DNA of 56,819 bases from Marivita sp. (GTDB taxonomy: Bacteria > Pseudomonadota > Alphaproteobacteria > Rhodobacterales > Rhodobacteraceae): positions 1 to 56,819 of the forward strand of contig NZ_JALEGT010000023.1 of the NCBI RefSeq assembly GCF_022763305.1. Reading direction: 5' to 3'. Below, piece by piece: positions 42,766-52,061 of the stretch. Both the position numbers and the translations under genes were made by a program. The notes below the pieces were generated by a model, which ran no database searches, was not told the DNA's origin, and saw only the letters and a program-made list of their open reading frames with translations. Within the stretch, counting starts at the first letter, position 1; each line of letters starts with the position of its first letter.

Positions 42766-44819
42766 GCAAGATGATCGGCGTCGATGTCGGCGGCACCTTC
42801 ACCGACGTGTTCGTGCTGGACGAGGCCACCGGAACTGCAGACGTGGCCAAGGTGCCCACAACCCGGCCCGACCAGTCGGGTGGCTTTCTCGACGGGATCA
42901 GCCAGCAGGTCGAGGACCTCTCCACCGTCGCGGCGGTTGTGCATGGCACCACCGCCGGAACCAATGCTCTGCTCGAGCGCAAAGGCGCAAAGATCGGCGT
43001 GATCACCACTCACGGACTCCGCGACGTTCTTGAAATGCGCCGCCGCGACAGGCCCCGGACCTGGGGCCTGCGCGGCGATTTCGAGCCGGTTGTGCCGCGA
43101 AACTTACGGTTGGAGGTGCCGGAGCGTACGCTGGCCGATGGCACGATCCGCACGCCCGTCGATCTGGACGCGGTCAGGACAGCCGCCCAGCAGTTGATCG
43201 ACGAAGGCTGTTTGGCCGTCGCGATCCTTTTCGCCAACGCCTATGCCAATGCCGAGAACGAGGCCAAGGCTGTTGAGGCGGTCCGCGCCATGTGGCCCAA
43301 CGACCATGTGAGCTGTTCGTCGGAAATCCTGCCGGAGATCCGCGAATTCGAACGCTTCTCGACCACGGCTTTGAACGCCTATCTGCAACCCGAAGTCTCA
43401 GGCTATATCAACCGACTGGATCAAGCCCTGACCAAAGGCGGGTTCGGCGGCGAGTTCATGATCGTACAGTCGAATGGCGGCGTCATGGGTACCGACACCG
43501 CCTGCCGCCTGCCGATCCGCACAGCCCTGTCCGGCCCCGCTGCTGGCGTGATTGCTGCCGGGCATATTGCGACGACGGCAGGTTTCGAGAACGTCATTAC
43601 GGGCGACATGGGCGGCACCAGCTTTGACGTGGCGCTGATTGCCAAGGGGCAGTCCATGCTGTCGCCGCAGACCTCCATCGATTTTGGCATGGTGGTGCGC
43701 AACCCGATGATCGAGATCACGACGATCGGTGCCGGTGGCGGCTCCATCGCATGGGTCGACAAGGGTGGCCTCCTGAACATCGGCCCGGAAAGCGCCGGAT
43801 CGACACCCGGCCCGGTGGCCTATGGTCAGGGCAACGACCGCCCGACCGTCACCGATGCGAATGTGGTCCTTGGCCGGATCGACCCAGACAACCCCATCGG
43901 CGGCAAGCTCGACCGACTGGATGTGGATGCGGCTGCCAAAGCGATCGACGTTCACGTCGGATCGAAACTGGGCCTGACGACCATCGAGGCCGCCGAAGCC
44001 ATCCTGCGCGTCGCCAATTCGCGCATGGCCGGCGCAATCCGTCTGGTCAGCATCGAACGCGGGTTCGATCCCAAGCGGTTTGCCTTCATGCCCTTCGGCG
44101 GTGGCGGCGCGCTGCACACCGGCGCGATCCTGAAAGAGGTCGGCATCGGCAGCGCAATCGTCCCGCGCTATCCGGGTGTGACCAGCGCGATGGGTTGCGT
44201 GATTGCCGACATGCGGCAGGATTTCGTGCAGACGATCAACTCGCTGACCGCGACGCTGGACACGGGCGCGCTGCGCGAGGTGATGCAGAAGCATATCGAC
44301 GACGGCATGGCCCTGTTGGACGCCGCGCAATCCCGGTTCGAGGCGCGCGACATCGTGGTCGAGCTGGACATGGCCTATGTCGGGCAGACCCATACGGTGG
44401 CCGTTCCCCTGCCGATCTCGGTCAAGGGGAACACTGTTGCAGCGCCGACCGTCGCCGAGGTGGAAGCCGCCTTCGATGCCGCGTATCAGGCCACCTATGG
44501 ACGCCTCCTCAAGAACGGCACGCGCCGGTTGATGAACCTGCGCACCGCCGTGATCGGGCGGCGGCCCAAGTTCGATCTGACCACTTTGGCCCCCAAGGGC
44601 GGGTCGGTCGAGGCCGCGCATACGGGCAGCCGCAAGGTGCATTTCGGCGATGCGTGGTTCGACACCGCGATCTACAGCCGCCTTTCCCTGCCCGTCGGTG
44701 CCGAGGTCAAAGGCCCCGCGATCCTTGTGCAGCCGGACACGACCGTGCTGGTCGATCCCGGCCTGAGCGCCAAGGTCGACACCTGCGGCAACACGATCAT
44801 CATACGGGACGAGGACTGA
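42762..44819 (+). CDS. Hydantoinase/oxoprolinase family protein, HyuA-type subunit
   Basis: A 685-residue A subunit with actin-like ATPase motifs: IGVDVGGTFTDVFVLD at the N-terminus, HGTTAGTNALLERKG, GDMGGTSFDVALI, TIGAGGGSIAWVD and FMPFGGGGALH. With the HyuB subunit it should phosphorylate and hydrolyse a lactam, hydantoin or imide. The length is nearer N-methylhydantoinase A than acetone carboxylase. No third (gamma) acetone-carboxylase subunit is present. Confidence 0.92.
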   Translation: MSKMIGVDVGGTFTDVFVLDEATGTADVAKVPTTRPDQSGGFLDGISQQVEDLSTVAAVVHGTTAGTNALLERKGAKIGVITTHGLRDVLEMRRRDRPRTWGLRGDFEPVVPRNLRLEVPERTLADGTIRTPVDLDAVRTAAQQLIDEGCLAVAILFANAYANAENEAKAVEAVRAMWPNDHVSCSSEILPEIREFERFSTTALNAYLQPEVSGYINRLDQALTKGGFGGEFMIVQSNGGVMGTDTACRLPIRTALSGPAAGVIAAGHIATTAGFENVITGDMGGTSFDVALIAKGQSMLSPQTSIDFGMVVRNPMIEITTIGAGGGSIAWVDKGGLLNIGPESAGSTPGPVAYGQGNDRPTVTDANVVLGRIDPDNPIGGKLDRLDVDAAAKAIDVHVGSKLGLTTIEAAEAILRVANSRMAGAIRLVSIERGFDPKRFAFMPFGGGGALHTGAILKEVGIGSAIVPRYPGVTSAMGCVIADMRQDFVQTINSLTATLDTGALREVMQKHIDDGMALLDAAQSRFEARDIVVELDMAYVGQTHTVAVPLPISVKGNTVAAPTVAEVEAAFDAAYQATYGRLLKNGTRRLMNLRTAVIGRRPKFDLTTLAPKGGSVEAAHTGSRKVHFGDAWFDTAIYSRLSLPVGAEVKGPAILVQPDTTVLVDPGLSAKVDTCGNTIIIRDED

Positions 44820-44822
44820 GAC

Positions 44823-45428
44823 ATGGCGCACACCATAGACCCAAAGCGCACCGCGCTCCTCACCATCGACCTGCAGAACGACTTTCTGCACCCCGAAGGT
44901 GCCTATGGCCGCGCCGGGCAGACGGCCGAGGCGATCACCGCCCTGCCTGCCCGGATCAAACCCGTTGTGGACGCGCTCCGCGCCAAGAGCGGCACCTATA
45001 TCAGCGCGCAGTTCACGCTGGTGCCGGGGCCGAATGACGAACCACTCATCGCGCCGCACCTTAAAGAGCTGCGGCCCTTCCTTGGCAAAGGCGATTTCGC
45101 CCCCGGCAAGTTCGGTCATGCGTTGGTCGATGCTCTGGCGCCTGCGGATTACACCATCGAAAAGGTCGCCTATTCTGCGCTCTACCAGACGCGGCTTGAA
45201 TACATCCTTCGGGCGCTCAACATCGACACGCTGATCATCGGCGGGATTGTCACGAATGGCGGGGTCGCCAGCACGGTGCGCGACGCGCATCTGAGAAACC
45301 TGCACACGATCCTGCTGTCCGATGGATGCGCCGCTTTCAAACAGGAGGTGCACGACGCCACGCTGTTGTCGCTTGCGTCGGTCTGCCCGAACGTGACCTG
45401 CGCCGAGTTGCTGGAAACCCTGACATGA
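44823..45428 (+). CDS. Isochorismatase-family hydrolase lacking the catalytic cysteine
   Basis: A 201-residue alpha/beta hydrolase of the isochorismatase/nicotinamidase superfamily. The Asp (LLTIDLQNDF, about 16) and Lys (TIEKVAYSAL, about 114) of the amidase triad are present. At the place of the nucleophilic Cys (usual pattern TNxCVxxTxRDA) it reads TNGGVASTVRDA, with Gly147 encoded by GGG. Cys-to-Gly also occurs in the true isochorismatases PhzD and EntB, so this enzyme may cleave an enol ether or other bond rather than an amide. It lies three bases after hyuA and overlaps the lyase gene. Confidence 0.82.
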   Translation: MAHTIDPKRTALLTIDLQNDFLHPEGAYGRAGQTAEAITALPARIKPVVDALRAKSGTYISAQFTLVPGPNDEPLIAPHLKELRPFLGKGDFAPGKFGHALVDALAPADYTIEKVAYSALYQTRLEYILRALNIDTLIIGGIVTNGGVASTVRDAHLRNLHTILLSDGCAAFKQEVHDATLLSLASVCPNVTCAELLETLT

Positions 45429-46294
45429 GCCTGAAAACCCGCCTTGCCTCTGACGAGATCCTTGTCGCTCCGGGTGTCTACGACGCCCTGACAGCGGCGC
45501 TTGCGGCGCAAGCCGGGTTCGAGGCGCTGTATCTCAGCGGCGCGGCGGTGGCCTATACGCGGCTGGGACGACCGGACATCGGCCTCACTTCGGTCAGCGA
45601 GATGTCCGACACGATGGCCCTGATCCGCGACCGCGTGGACATTCCGGTGATCATCGACGCCGACACAGGGTTCGGCAACGCGCTGAACGCGCAGCGGACG
45701 ATGCGGCTTTACGAACGCGCGGGGGCCAATGCCTTGCAGGTGGAGGATCAGACCTATCCGAAACGCTGTGGGCATCTGGCCGAGAAGTCGATCATTCCGA
45801 CGACCGAAATGGTCGGCAAGATCGCCGCGATGGTGGATGCGCGGGCCAGCGATGAGACACTGATCATCGCCCGCACCGATGCTGTTGCCGTAGACGGCTT
45901 TGACGCCGCCATCGACCGGGCTGAGGCATATGTCGAGGCAGGCGCAGACGCGCTGTTCATCGAAGCGCTGCGGTCGGTGGACGAGATGAAAACCGTGACA
46001 GAGCGGTTCAAGGATCGTGTGCCGTTGCTGGTGAACATGGTCGAAGGCGGCGCGACACCGATCCAGAACGCGGCGTTTCTGAACGATCTGGGCTTCTCCA
46101 TCGTGATCTTCCCCGGAGGCATCGTGCGCGCCTTGGCGCATACGGCTGAAAGCTATTACCAAAGCCTGATGGCCACCGGCAGCAACCGTGCTTTTGCCGA
46201 CCGGATGTTCGATTTCGGCGGGTTGAACGACCGCCTTGGCACGAATGAGATGCTGGCTTTGGGCAAACGCTACGAATCCGGCGGGCGCGACTGA
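45425..46294 (+). CDS. Isocitrate lyase/PEP mutase superfamily C-C lyase
   Basis: A 289-residue TIM-barrel lyase. The catalytic-loop motif PKRCGHLAEKS contains the Cys typical of isocitrate, methylisocitrate and dimethylmalate lyases, which oxaloacetate decarboxylases lack. DADTGFGNALNAQRT carries the Mg ligands and NMVEGG the late strand. The start overlaps the previous stop (ATGA). It should split an alpha-hydroxy (or 2-hydroxy-3-alkyl) dicarboxylate into an alpha-keto acid and a carboxylic acid. With the LeuCD-like hydro-lyase this suggests a dimethylmalate- or methylisocitrate-type pathway. Confidence 0.87.
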   Translation: MSLKTRLASDEILVAPGVYDALTAALAAQAGFEALYLSGAAVAYTRLGRPDIGLTSVSEMSDTMALIRDRVDIPVIIDADTGFGNALNAQRTMRLYERAGANALQVEDQTYPKRCGHLAEKSIIPTTEMVGKIAAMVDARASDETLIIARTDAVAVDGFDAAIDRAEAYVEAGADALFIEALRSVDEMKTVTERFKDRVPLLVNMVEGGATPIQNAAFLNDLGFSIVIFPGGIVRALAHTAESYYQSLMATGSNRAFADRMFDFGGLNDRLGTNEMLALGKRYESGGRD

Positions 46295-46297
46295 GCC

Positions 46298-47689
46298 ATG
46301 TCGATCCTGCCGCCCCCCGACCCCGGGTTCGATCTGGAGGTGCCGATCCTGATCGTCGGCGCAGGCGCTTGTGGTCTGGTCGCGGCCCTGACCGCCCATC
46401 ATGCCGGGGCCGAGGTTCTGGTGGTAGAGGCGGATTCAGCGCCGTCCGGGTCCACCGCCCTGTCCGCAGGGCTGATCCCGGCAGCGGGTACGCGGTTTCA
46501 ACGGGATGCGGGGATCGAGGACAGCGCCGACCTCTTTGCGCAGGATATTCAACAGAAGGCCAAGGGCGAGAACCCGCAGGATCTTGTCGATCTGCTGGCG
46601 GGCCATTCGGGCAAAGTGATCGAATGGCTGGCGGACAAGTTCGACCTGCCCTTCTCGGTCGTCACCGATTTCGACTATCCCGGCCATTCGCGCCGCCGGA
46701 TGCACGGGCTTCCTACCCGCGCGGGGCGTGAATTGATCGACCGGCTGCGCACCGCCTGCGAGGCGCAGGGGATCGACATCATCTGCAACCGCCGCGCGAC
46801 ATCTCTCTTTGCGGAGGGTGACATCGTCAAAGGCGTACGGTTGGAGGGGCCGAACGGTACGGAAGATGTGGGCTGCGATGCGTTGATCCTTGCCTGCAAC
46901 GGCTATGGCGGCAATCGCGCCATGGTCCGCCAGTTCATGCCCGAAATCGAAAACGCGGTCTGGTTCGGGCATGACTACAATCAGGGCGACGCCGTGACAT
47001 GGGGCGAGGCGCTTGGGGCGGAAACGTTGCATCTGGGTGCGTATCAGGGCCACGGGAATGTCGCGCATCCGCAGGGCATCCTGATCACCTGGGCGGTGAT
47101 CACCCAAGGTGGCGTGCAGGTGAACCTGAACGGAGACCGTTTCTGGGACGAAAGCCAGGGCTATTCCGAGGCCGCCCGTGCGGTGCTGGCCCAGCCCGAG
47201 GGCATCGCCTGGACGATATTCGACAGCCGCATCGCCGCCATCGCGCGGCAGTTTCAGGACTTCAAGGATGCCGAGGCCATCGGCGCGATCCGCACCGCCG
47301 ATTTGGTGGCAGAACTGGCAGAAGTTACTGGCCTGCCCGAAGCCAACCTGACGACAACGCTGTCCGAAATCCCGATCCATGCGACTGACGGTTTTGGACG
47401 CAGCTTCCTTGGCGAACCGCTCAAACCGCCATACTGTGCGGTGAAGGTGACCGGAGCCTTGTTCCACACGCAGGGCGGTTTGCGCGTCGATCAAGACGCA
47501 CGCGTCTGCAGAACCGACGGAGGCGTCTTGAAAAACCTCTTTGCGGCAGGCGGTGCTACGGTGGGTGTTTCAGGTTCCGGTGATAGCGGGTATCTATCCG
47601 GCAATGGGCTGCTGGCAGCGACGGTTCTGGGGCATATCGCCGGATCGGCTGCCGCCAATGACATGAAAGAGGAGCATGGACATGCTTGA
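46298..47689 (+). CDS. FAD-dependent fumarate reductase/ketosteroid dehydrogenase-like flavoprotein
   Basis: A 463-residue flavoprotein of the FAD_binding_2 family. The N-terminal [32 protein letters not shown] binds ADP-ribose of [21 protein letters not shown] lines the flavin, and [23 protein letters not shown] closes the domain. It has no heme or iron-sulfur domain and no signal peptide. Members reduce or introduce a C=C bond next to a carbonyl. It probably processes an unsaturated acid of the pathway. Confidence 0.85.
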   Translation: MSILPPPDPGFDLEVPILIVGAGACGLVAALTAHHAGAEVLVVEADSAPSGSTALSAGLIPAAGTRFQRDAGIEDSADLFAQDIQQKAKGENPQDLVDLLAGHSGKVIEWLADKFDLPFSVVTDFDYPGHSRRRMHGLPTRAGRELIDRLRTACEAQGIDIICNRRATSLFAEGDIVKGVRLEGPNGTEDVGCDALILACNGYGGNRAMVRQFMPEIENAVWFGHDYNQGDAVTWGEALGAETLHLGAYQGHGNVAHPQGILITWAVITQGGVQVNLNGDRFWDESQGYSEAARAVLAQPEGIAWTIFDSRIAAIARQFQDFKDAEAIGAIRTADLVAELAEVTGLPEANLTTTLSEIPIHATDGFGRSFLGEPLKPPYCAVKVTGALFHTQGGLRVDQDARVCRTDGGVLKNLFAAGGATVGVSGSGDSGYLSGNGLLAATVLGHIAGSAAANDMKEEHGHA

Positions 47690-48896
47690 TGCGTCACACG
47701 CGGGTCACGGACCCTCACTCGCCAAATTCGACTGGCAGGACCCTCTGGGCCTGAGCGCGGCTCTGTCCGAGGAAGAGCGCATGATCGCGGACAGTGCAGC
47801 GGCCTATGCAAAAGACAAGCTGCTGCCGCGCGTGTCGGACATGTATCTGAACGAGGGTGTCGCGCCCGAGATTTTCGCCGAGATGGGCGAGATGGGCCTG
47901 TTGGGCGTGACCATCCCCGAAGAGTTCGGCGGTCTCGGCGCGGGCTATGTGAGCTATGGCCTTGTCGCACGCGAAGTCGAGCGTGTGGACAGCGGGTATC
48001 GGTCGATGATGAGCGTGCAAAGCTCCTTGGTGATGTACCCGATCCACGCCTATGGCAGCGATGAGCAGCGCAGGAAATACCTGCCGGGTCTGGCTGCAGG
48101 GACACTGATCGGCTGTTTTGGCCTGACGGAACCCGATGCCGGGTCCGATCCTGCGGGGATGAAGACTGTCGCGAAGAAAACCGACAGTGGCTATGTGCTG
48201 AACGGGGCCAAGATGTGGATTTCGAACAGCCCGATTGCGGATGTGTTCGTCGTCTGGGCCAAGTCCGAAGCGCATGGCGGAAAAATCCGGGGCTTTGTTC
48301 TTGAGAAAGGCATGAAAGGCCTGAGCGCGCCCAAGATCAACGGCAAGCTGTCGCTGCGCGCGTCGATCACCGGCGAGATCGTGATGAAGGATGTCGAGGT
48401 TGGTGAAGACGCGTTGCTGCCGGGTGTCGAAGGCCTGAAAGGTCCGTTCGGCTGTCTGAACCGCGCACGCTATGGCATCGCGTGGGGAGTGATGGGCGCG
48501 GCTGAGGACAGCTGGCACCGCGCCCGTCAGTACGGTCTGGACCGCACGCAATTCGGCCGCCCGCTCGCGCAGACGCAGCTTTTCCAGAAGAAACTCGCCG
48601 ACATGCAGACCGAGATCACTCTGGGCCTGCACGCCGCTCTCCAAGTGGGCCGGATGCTTGATGCAGGGACAGCCGCGCCCGAGGCGATCAGCCTGATCAA
48701 GCGCAACAATTGCGGCAAGGCGTTGGATATCGCGCGCAATGCCCGCGACATGCATGGCGGTAACGGGATCATGGCGGAGTACCACGTCATGCGTCACGCG
48801 CAGAACCTTGAGACGGTCAACACCTACGAGGGCACGCATGACGTGCACGCCCTCATCCTTGGCCGGGCACAGACAGGGTTGCAGGCGTTCTTCTGA
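47682..48896 (+). CDS. Acyl-CoA dehydrogenase, glutaryl-CoA dehydrogenase-like
   Basis: A 404-residue flavoenzyme with all acyl-CoA dehydrogenase blocks. Its catalytic Glu lies in [17 protein letters not shown], the pattern of GcdH, and it has [14 protein letters not shown] and [13 protein letters not shown]. It would oxidise, and for glutaryl-CoA also decarboxylate, an acyl-CoA. The ATG at 47682 has good spacing from GAGGAG, and a slightly longer start at 47676 exists. It overlaps the previous gene and the CoA-transferase gene (TGATG). Confidence 0.88.
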   Translation: MLDASHAGHGPSLAKFDWQDPLGLSAALSEEERMIADSAAAYAKDKLLPRVSDMYLNEGVAPEIFAEMGEMGLLGVTIPEEFGGLGAGYVSYGLVAREVERVDSGYRSMMSVQSSLVMYPIHAYGSDEQRRKYLPGLAAGTLIGCFGLTEPDAGSDPAGMKTVAKKTDSGYVLNGAKMWISNSPIADVFVVWAKSEAHGGKIRGFVLEKGMKGLSAPKINGKLSLRASITGEIVMKDVEVGEDALLPGVEGLKGPFGCLNRARYGIAWGVMGAAEDSWHRARQYGLDRTQFGRPLAQTQLFQKKLADMQTEITLGLHAALQVGRMLDAGTAAPEAISLIKRNNCGKALDIARNARDMHGGNGIMAEYHVMRHAQNLETVNTYEGTHDVHALILGRAQTGLQAFF

Positions 48897-50050
48897 TGTC
48901 AGCACCGCTGGAAGGTTTGAAAGTTCTAGAATTGGCCCGCATCCTTGCCGGGCCAATTGTCGGTCAGACGCTGGCTGACCTTGGCGCAACCGTGATCAAG
49001 GTGGAAAGCCCCAAGGGCGACGACACCCGTACATGGGGCCCGCCCTTCATCGAGCGCGAAGGCGAAGACACACCGTCAGCCGCCTATTTCTACAGTTGCA
49101 ACCGCGGCAAATACTCGGTCACGGCGGACCTGACGACAGAGGAAGGCCGCGCCTTCGTGCAAGACCTCGCGCGCGAGGCGGATGTGCTGATCGAGAACTT
49201 CAAGGTGGGCGGGCTGACCAAGTACGGGCTGGACTATGCCAGCCTGTCAAAGGCCAATCCGGGCCTTGTCTACTGTTCGATCACCGGCTTCGGGCAGACC
49301 GGCCCCTATGCCGAACGCGCGGGCTATGACTACCTTGTGCAAGGGCTGTCCGGGTTGATGTCGATCACCGGCGACCCTGCAGGCGAGCCGCAAAAAGTCG
49401 GCGTTGCGGTCACCGACATCTACACCGGGCTTTACGCCGTGATCGGCATTCAGGCCGCGCTGCGCGAGCGGGACAAGACAGGACAGGGCCAGCATATCGA
49501 CATGAGCCTGCTGGACGCGGGTACAGGCTGTCTTGTCAATCAGGCGATGAACTTCCTTGTAACGGGCGAGTCCCCCAACCGCATGGGGAACCAACACCCG
49601 AATATCGTGCCTTACGAGGTCTTCCCGGCCTCCGATGGCGACATCATCATCGCGTCGGGCAATGACCGCCAGTTTCAGGGTCTGTGCGAGATCGTGGGCC
49701 GCAAGGACCTTGCCGAGAACCCGGACTACCGGACCAACGCCCAGCGCGTGCAGCATCGCGACGAACTGATCGCCATGCTCAAGGCGGAAACGGCGAAGAT
49801 GACCAAGGCGGATTTGCTTGAGGCGCTGAAAGCCAAACAGGTTGCCTCGTCCCCGATCAACACCGTTGGCGAAGTGTTCGACGATCCGCAGATCATTCAC
49901 CGTGGGATGAAGATCATGCCCGAGGATGTGCCGGGTGTTCGTACACCGATCACCTTCAGCACGTCGACCCTTGCGCTGGACCGGACCGCGCCCACATTGG
50001 GCGCGCATACCGATCAAGTGAAAACATCCGGGTGGTCCTTCAAAGACTGA
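48896..50050 (+). CDS. CaiB/BaiF (class III) CoA transferase
   Basis: A 384-residue CoA transferase, similar in pattern to succinate-dependent dicarboxylate CoA transferases. The catalytic Asp is in AGYDYLVQGLSGLM, with the flanking SITGFGQTGPYA and NGQHIDMSLLDAG-like segment (here GQGQHIDMSLLD). Next to a GcdH-like enzyme it would activate the dicarboxylate to its CoA ester. It ends the rightward operon, and the stop codon lies inside the terminator stem. Confidence 0.9.
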   Translation: MSAPLEGLKVLELARILAGPIVGQTLADLGATVIKVESPKGDDTRTWGPPFIEREGEDTPSAAYFYSCNRGKYSVTADLTTEEGRAFVQDLAREADVLIENFKVGGLTKYGLDYASLSKANPGLVYCSITGFGQTGPYAERAGYDYLVQGLSGLMSITGDPAGEPQKVGVAVTDIYTGLYAVIGIQAALRERDKTGQGQHIDMSLLDAGTGCLVNQAMNFLVTGESPNRMGNQHPNIVPYEVFPASDGDIIIASGNDRQFQGLCEIVGRKDLAENPDYRTNAQRVQHRDELIAMLKAETAKMTKADLLEALKAKQVASSPINTVGEVFDDPQIIHRGMKIMPEDVPGVRTPITFSTSTLALDRTAPTLGAHTDQVKTSGWSFKD

Positions 50051-50064
50051 CCACCCGGTCTTTT
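50028..50064 (+). terminator. Bidirectional terminator between CoA transferase and ABC operons
   Basis: A perfect ten-pair stem CCGGGTGGTC / GACCACCCGG with an 11-base loop, followed by TCTTTT on the plus strand. On the minus strand GTTTTC follows ATG, so it may stop both converging operons. The stop codon of the CoA-transferase gene is within it. Confidence 0.85.
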
Positions 50065-50065
50065 C

Positions 50066-51163
50066 TCAGTTCAGCCGCAGCCCGGTTTCCGGCGCGAAAT
50101 ACGACACCTTGCCCAGATCGAAGGACAGCCGCTTGGGCTGACCCGGCTTGGCCGTCGTTTCCGCGTGAAGACGCGCCGTGACGTGCTTGCCACCCAGTTG
50201 CATCACCGCGTACGTGTCGGCCCCTGCCGGTTCGACAATGTCGATCAGGCATTCCGCCGCCTGCGTCGAATCCGACCCGCGCAGATCGGGGTCGGCGATG
50301 TCTTCGGGCCGCACGCCAAGGATCACGTCTTCGGGCAAATCGCGGTTCTTGGTGTCGGTCAGGACAATCGGCTCACCAGACTTGCGGGTGATTTCGATCC
50401 GCGTGCCGTCGTCCGCACGATGCGCCTTGGCGGGGATCAGGTTCATCGCCGGGCTGCCCATGAAGTCGGCCACAAACAGATTGGCCGGGCGGTTGTAGAT
50501 TTCCGCCGGGGATCCGATCTGCTGGATCACGCCACCTTTCATGACCACGATCTTGGTCGCCAGTGTCATCGCCTCGATCTGGTCGTGGGTCACATAGACC
50601 ATCGACGCGCCAAGGTTCTGGTGCAGCGCCTTGATCTCGGTCCGCATCTCGACCCGTAGTTTGGCATCGAGGTTGGACAGAGGTTCGTCGAAGAGGAACA
50701 GCTTTGGATCGCGCACCAGCGCCCTGCCCATCGCCACGCGCTGACGCTGACCACCGGACAATTGCCCCGGACGGCGGTTCAGCAGCGGTTCGATCTGCAA
50801 TTGCGCTGCCACCTGCGCCAGCTTCTTGTCCTGCGTGGCCTGATCGACGCCGCGCACCTTCATGCCGAAGGTGATGTTCTTGGCGACGGTCATCGTCGGG
50901 TAGAGCGCGTAGGACTGGAACACCATCGCGATGTCGCGGTCCTTGGGGCTGACATGGGTCATGTCCTTGCCACCGATGCTGATCGACCCGCCGGTGATCG
51001 GCTCAAGCCCCGCGATGCAGTTCAGCAGCGTGGACTTGCCACAGCCCGAGGGGCCGACCAGCACAAGGAAATCGCCCGGTTCGATCGACACGTTGATGTC
51101 CTTGAGGATCTCCGTTGTGCCGTAGCTTTTATAGAGGTTCTTGATGTCCAGGATCGGAGACAT
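50066..51163 (-). CDS. Sugar ABC transporter ATP-binding protein (UgpC/MsmX-like)
   Basis: A 365-residue MalK-type ATPase. It has Walker A GPSGCGKST, signature LSGGQRQR, Walker B LFLFDEPLSNLDAKLR and the switch VYVTHDQIEAMTLA, with a C-terminal TOBE domain (about 285-360). It powers the sugar transporter encoded with it. It is the last gene of the operon, four bases after the second permease gene. Confidence 0.95.
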   Translation of the reverse strand: MSPILDIKNLYKSYGTTEILKDINVSIEPGDFLVLVGPSGCGKSTLLNCIAGLEPITGGSISIGGKDMTHVSPKDRDIAMVFQSYALYPTMTVAKNITFGMKVRGVDQATQDKKLAQVAAQLQIEPLLNRRPGQLSGGQRQRVAMGRALVRDPKLFLFDEPLSNLDAKLRVEMRTEIKALHQNLGASMVYVTHDQIEAMTLATKIVVMKGGVIQQIGSPAEIYNRPANLFVADFMGSPAMNLIPAKAHRADDGTRIEITRKSGEPIVLTDTKNRDLPEDVILGVRPEDIADPDLRGSDSTQAAECLIDIVEPAGADTYAVMQLGGKHVTARLHAETTAKPGQPKRLSFDLGKVSYFAPETGLRLN

Positions 51164-51167
51164 GGGA

Positions 51168-52061
51168 TTATCCTTTCACGGAACCGGCGGTCAGACCCCG
51201 GATGAAATACTTGCCAGCGACGACGTAGACGAACAGCGTCGGCAGCGCGGCAATGATCGCGGCGGCCATGTCGACGTTGTATTCCTTCACGCCTGTGGTC
51301 GAGTTGACGATGTTGTTAAGCGCGACTGTCACGGGCTGCGTTCCAGCCTGACTGAAGGACACGCCGAACAGGAAATCGTTCCAGATCTGCGTGAACTGCC
51401 AGATGACGGTCACGACAATGATCGGCAGCGACAGCGGCAGGAAGATCGACCAGAAGATGCGGAAGAACCCTGCCCCATCCACCTTGGCCGCTTTAGTCAA
51501 TTCAGCCGGGATCGTGACATAGTAGTTGCGGAAGAACAGCGTGGTGAAGCCAAGCCCCTAGATCACGTGGACAAAGATCAGCCCCGGAATGGTGCCCGCA
51601 ATGCCCATGATCCCAAGTGTCCGTGCCATCGGCAGAAGAACCACCTGGAACGGGATGAAGCAGCCGAAGAGCATCAGCGAGAAGATGATGTTCGCCCCCC
51701 GGAACCGCCACTGGGCCACGACATAGCCGTTCATCGCCCCCAGAAGGGTCGAGATGGCCACCGCCGGGATGGCGATCAGGATGGAGTTCCAGAAATACGG
51801 ACGGACGCCTTCACACTGGATGCCGGTACAGGCTCCGGACCATGCGGTGCGCCACGCATCGAAGGTGACGTCCCGCGGCAGGGCGATCAGGTCGCCCGTG
51901 CGGATTTCGTCAAGGCTTTTCAGCGATGTGGTGATCATCACGAAAAGCGGCATAAGGTAGAACAGGGCAAAGAGGCCCAGCGCGATGTAAAGCAGCCACC
52001 GCAGGACAATCTTGCCCGTCTGACTTTGGCTTTGCGCGGATGTCATTGAAATATCAGTCAT
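51168..52061 (-). pseudogene. Sugar ABC transporter permease (MalG-like), interrupted by an in-frame TAG
   Basis: Two parts in the same frame form one MalG-type permease of about 297 residues: 51558-52061 (N-terminal 167 codons) and 51168-51557. They are separated only by TAG at 51558-51560. The sequence reads IFVHVI-stop-GLGFTTLFFRNYYVTIP, where family members have Tyr, so TAC or TAT changed by one base. The EAA-type loop GAGFFRIFWSIFLPLS lies in the second part. This is either a true nonsense mutation, a suppressed stop, or a sequencing error. Flanking transporter genes are intact. Confidence 0.85.

Noticed and set aside
41071-44819. Acetone or acetophenone carboxylase
   Set aside because: Sizes of both subunits fit hydantoinase/oxoprolinase. 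The gamma subunit gene is absent.
43398-45353. Open frame of 651 codons on the minus strand opposite hyuA
   Set aside because: Shadow of hyuA and the isochorismatase-like gene. Both have full family motifs in the plus frame.
51168-51500. A separate small gene encoding 110 residues
   Set aside because: It is the C-terminal half of the MalG-like permease in the same frame as the N-terminal half. Only one TAG separates them.
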